Shown one piece after another: positions 62,101-64,000 of a stretch of DNA of 64,000 bases; within the stretch, counting starts at the first letter, position 1, and every line of letters begins with the position of its first letter. Below the pieces are notes generated by a model. That model was not told the origin of the DNA and did no database searches. It saw nothing but the letters and a program-made list of their open reading frames with translations. The DNA is from Eutreptiella sp. 'Long Island Sound 2002' (lineage: Eukaryota; Euglenozoa; Euglenophyceae; Eutreptiales; Eutreptiaceae): NCBI GenBank assembly GCA_964036045.1, contig OZ038378.1, forward strand, positions 172,910,946 to 172,974,945, read 5' to 3'. The position numbers and the translations under genes are program-made.

Positions 62101-64000
62101 CCCGTCCAGCACAAGCCTGTTGGCAGCGGCGCTTGTCATCGCAATTTCATTGTGGAAAAGAGCCGCAAGACAAATGACAAGTGAACCAACGCACCACCGC
62201 AGAAGGACGGCCTACAGTGATGGGACTGATGGACGGCGAGGACGAACCTTAAAGCAGCGTCGCATGCGTTCGCGAATTTTGGACATGGGTGCGGTTTGCA
62301 CACTTTCAAGGCGTTGGAAAAAACGGAGGGGTGCTTTCAAAATGACGGGCACCAAAACGTTTGGGGGGAGGAAACACAGGGAGATTTTACAAGAGGTCCG
62401 GGGGAGGGTCCCGGCCACCGCAATATTTACAACTCAAAATTGATCTCCACGTCGCGCTGATCATTGTGAACACAATATGGGCATTGCAGAATCATTTTGT
62501 TCAAAACAAAACCGTTTCCCCCGACCGTGGGGCGGGGGGCAGGTTGGGTAGGGGGGGAAGGAGGGGCTGAAATGAGGAGGAGGGAGCGTCAAAGGGCCAG
62601 GACCACCGCGTTGTAGATGAGGCTTGAGCAGATGTGGCGTCCGACGACAGGACGTGCCGTGCGGCTGTGGCCTGACCGCATGGCGTCGTGGAATACGCAC
62701 GCGCCGGAGGTTTCTTCGGCGTCCGTTGGGGCCCCAACAGAAGCCCGAATACCGGCCTCATATACGTCACGGCGGACTGAAGTGGCGGAATGGCCATTGT
62801 GTGCTCTGTCTTGGGGGGGGGGGGGGTCCGTTTGCCGCCCATCCGGAGCGCTGTCTGCCCCTCCCCCCCCGTGTGAACGTGGTCGTAGGCCATCCGGGCA
62901 GCAGCGCACTCTGAACGCGATGGCCGTCTGCTACAGCGACAGGCGCCTCCGACAATGTCACGGAAGGACTGTTTCTTCTGATCACGTGTGTGCTCTGTCT
63001 TGTGCCCCAGTGGTATGGGGACTGGTACTTGCATCTGCTTCCGATAGCAGTCCGGGGGGGGGGGGGGGGAGTATTAGAACGGGGGGAGGCGGGGGGTCTG
63101 GGACCCAAAAAAAAGCTGCGTACCAAAAATGGCCCGGTCAGATTTTCCCTCGTGTACATTTCGTTTTGTCCCACGATGGCCACTGGTCACTTTGGTCTGG
63201 AGGGGGGGGGGGGGGGGGGTCCAGGGGTCCCTCCCCCTCCTCCTGCGGCGTAGGGCCATTCTAACACTTCCCTGGGGGAGGGGGGGGGGGTGATCGGCGT
63301 GGGTATGCGTGGCCAACGAGTGTTGGCGGGGCGGTGGTGGTGGTGTTAGGGGCACAGTTCCAATGCCGCTTTCGGTGTTCGCATGGGCCGCCCTGCGTCG
63401 CACTGCCTCTTGTGGCCGCCCCTTCTGCAGGGCCCAGTCCCGGGACGGCGCAACACCACTTCCCTCCGCCGGCGCAGGTCTGAGGGCGCGGCCCTTCGGG
63501 ACCTGCAGCGGCTCCTCCTTCACCGCCTCTTTGAAGTGCGCAAACCCCGCGAAGCTCGCGAGGGCCGGCACGTTGTGGACGGCGCCCATCGGCTTGCGCT
63601 TGGTCGCCTTCGGGGCCGCGCTGCGCTGGGCCGCCACTTTGTCCAGGACGACCCACAAATTGGCGGCGCGGAGCTGCCGCCGGCACTCCAAAAGGGAGGC
63701 CACGAGGCCGCCCCCCAGGCCCTGCCTGGGCTTGTTCAGCACCCGCAGAATGCACGCGTCCATGTCCCGCCCCACATCCTGCGCCCGGCCCCCGGAGACG
63801 TACGACGCGATGAACAGGAACGCGAGGACGTCCTGCACAAACGGAAAAGGGGTGCCCGTGAAAGTGCGGCAGGAGCACCGGAGGCGCGGATGGGCAGGTC
63901 ACAAGACTGCGATGCACATGCGGCGGTACGACGCACCCGCGTCTTCCGCGTTACGTCACTGTGGACACGGCAGTCCCCCCCACCGCCGTTGCTCACCCTC
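55635..64000 (-). CDS. UvrD/Srs2-like SF1 DNA helicase, 3' part
   Basis: Exons in transcript order: edge of one at 63,997-64,000, then 63,503-63,832, 61,284-61,653 and 55,635-58,105 (terminal, stop TAG 55,635-55,637). All junctions are GT-AG and in phase. They give about 1,055 residues covering the 2B region and motifs V and VI of a UvrD-family 3'-5' DNA helicase, plus an exceptional C-terminal extension of about 700 residues. The family unwinds DNA and removes recombinase filaments (UvrD, PcrA, Rep, Srs2). The ATP-binding N-terminal half (motifs I-III) must lie beyond the right edge. The gene converges on the transposon block. 'Srs2-like' is chosen because a eukaryotic UvrD-family enzyme is most often annotated so; I cannot separate it from Fbh1-like proteins by the C-terminus alone. 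Confidence 0.85.
59094..59142 (+). repeat. (GT)n microsatellite
   Basis: About 24 GT dinucleotides interrupted by one GC. ORFs of Thr-His repeats on the minus strand are artefacts. Confidence 0.97.
59715..60104. mobile_element. MITE-like element with ~40-bp inverted repeats
   Basis: 59,715-59,755 and the reverse complement of 60,065-60,104 share ATATCTCTC.GGGAC, a spacer of about 9 nt and GGTGCCAACACGG.GC. A third copy of the same motif occurs at 2,923-2,963 in an IQ-gene intron. The interior of about 310 bp has no ORF of note. No clear target duplication was identified, and the ends may extend further. Confidence 0.5.
61284..61653 (-). CDS. Helicase exon: 2B region
   Basis: The acceptor CACTTCACAG precedes 61,653 and the donor GAGGCAG|GTTGCT follows 61,284; phase 0 to 1. 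It encodes a helical segment (ALRKVHQSLVQMCANVARL, then AQVEYICEASPYAEHLASL) and, after an Asp/Ala-rich linker, LQEFLTQYRSTLK. In UvrD/PcrA this corresponds to the part of domain 2B leading to the 'eFL' helix just before motif V, which begins the next exon. Confidence 0.8.
61654..63502 (-). other. Helicase intron rich in G homopolymers
   Basis: The plus strand has G runs of about 12-18 at 62,068-62,084, 62,811-62,827, 63,053-63,069 and 63,203-63,220, and a slightly shorter one near 63,278-63,290 (C runs in the transcript). No exon was recognised; the flanking phases (0 and 0) need none. Confidence 0.6.
63503..63832 (-). CDS. Helicase exon: start of 2B region
   Basis: The acceptor GTTTGTGCAG precedes 63,832 and the donor CTGCAG|GTCCCG follows 63,503; 110 codons, phase 0 to 0. 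It encodes DVLAFLFIASYVSGGRAQD, then ILRVLNKPRQGLG, matching the UvrD-family pattern 'D.laylrl..n..Dd...riln.P.RgiG', then a helical part and a basic linker (KATKRKPMGAV). Confidence 0.8.

Noticed and set aside
1-64000. CRISPR arrays, bacterial operons, rRNA genes
   Set aside because: No spaced direct repeats of CRISPR type, no ribosome-binding sites ahead of clustered genes and no rRNA-like sequence; the tandem arrays are minisatellites in introns.

Overview
This looks like nuclear DNA of a microbial eukaryote. The genes are interrupted by GT-AG introns with pyrimidine tracts, coding exons are GC-rich, introns are large and full of microsatellites and minisatellites, and chromodomain-type Ty3/gypsy LTR retrotransposons are present. 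A green alga (chlorophyte or prasinophyte) is my best guess. That is inference, because no rRNA or other marker gene is present.

Layout. (1) About 0.1-0.95 kb: remnant of a small element with a SAM-like ORF broken by one stop and flanked by inverted repeats. (2) About 1.8-19.1 kb, plus strand: a multi-exon gene for an IQ-motif (calmodulin-binding) protein. I place 13 exons whose splice phases all agree and whose 5' part lies outside the recognised region. Its introns hold a 10-bp satellite, an 8-bp minisatellite of about 110 units, a second inverted array of the same satellite, dispersed repeats and an antisense acidic ORF. (3) 19.1-24.9 kb: no recognisable gene. (4) 24,943-48,042: an LTR retrotransposon ('element B', minus strand, 798-bp LTRs, CAATT target duplication). 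A second, younger LTR retrotransposon ('element A', plus strand, 32,566-43,564, 534-bp TG...CA LTRs, GTAGA target duplication) has inserted head-on into its pol gene. (5) 48.0-55.6 kb: AT-rich then repeat-rich DNA without a recognisable gene. (6) 55.6-64.0 kb, minus strand: the 3' part of a gene for a UvrD/Srs2-like SF1 DNA helicase, with three complete exons, the edge of a fourth, and a long unusual C-terminal extension.

The two host genes converge on the transposon-filled centre. The most informative part is the nested pair of retrotransposons. Both have gag and protease/pol in one frame separated by a single stop codon. The contexts recall the two classical viral readthrough classes: UAG-G followed by interleaved complementary stems in A, and UGA-CGG in B. 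Both carry a Dam/DIRS-methylase-like 'NPPF' domain between protease and reverse transcriptase, end in a chromodomain-like module, and have a primer-binding site beginning TGGTAGCA, suggesting an initiator-Met tRNA primer. In A the gag start codon lies inside the 5' LTR, so gag is translated through the primer-binding site. LTR divergence by eye (1/534 for A, about 9/798 for B) agrees with the nesting order.
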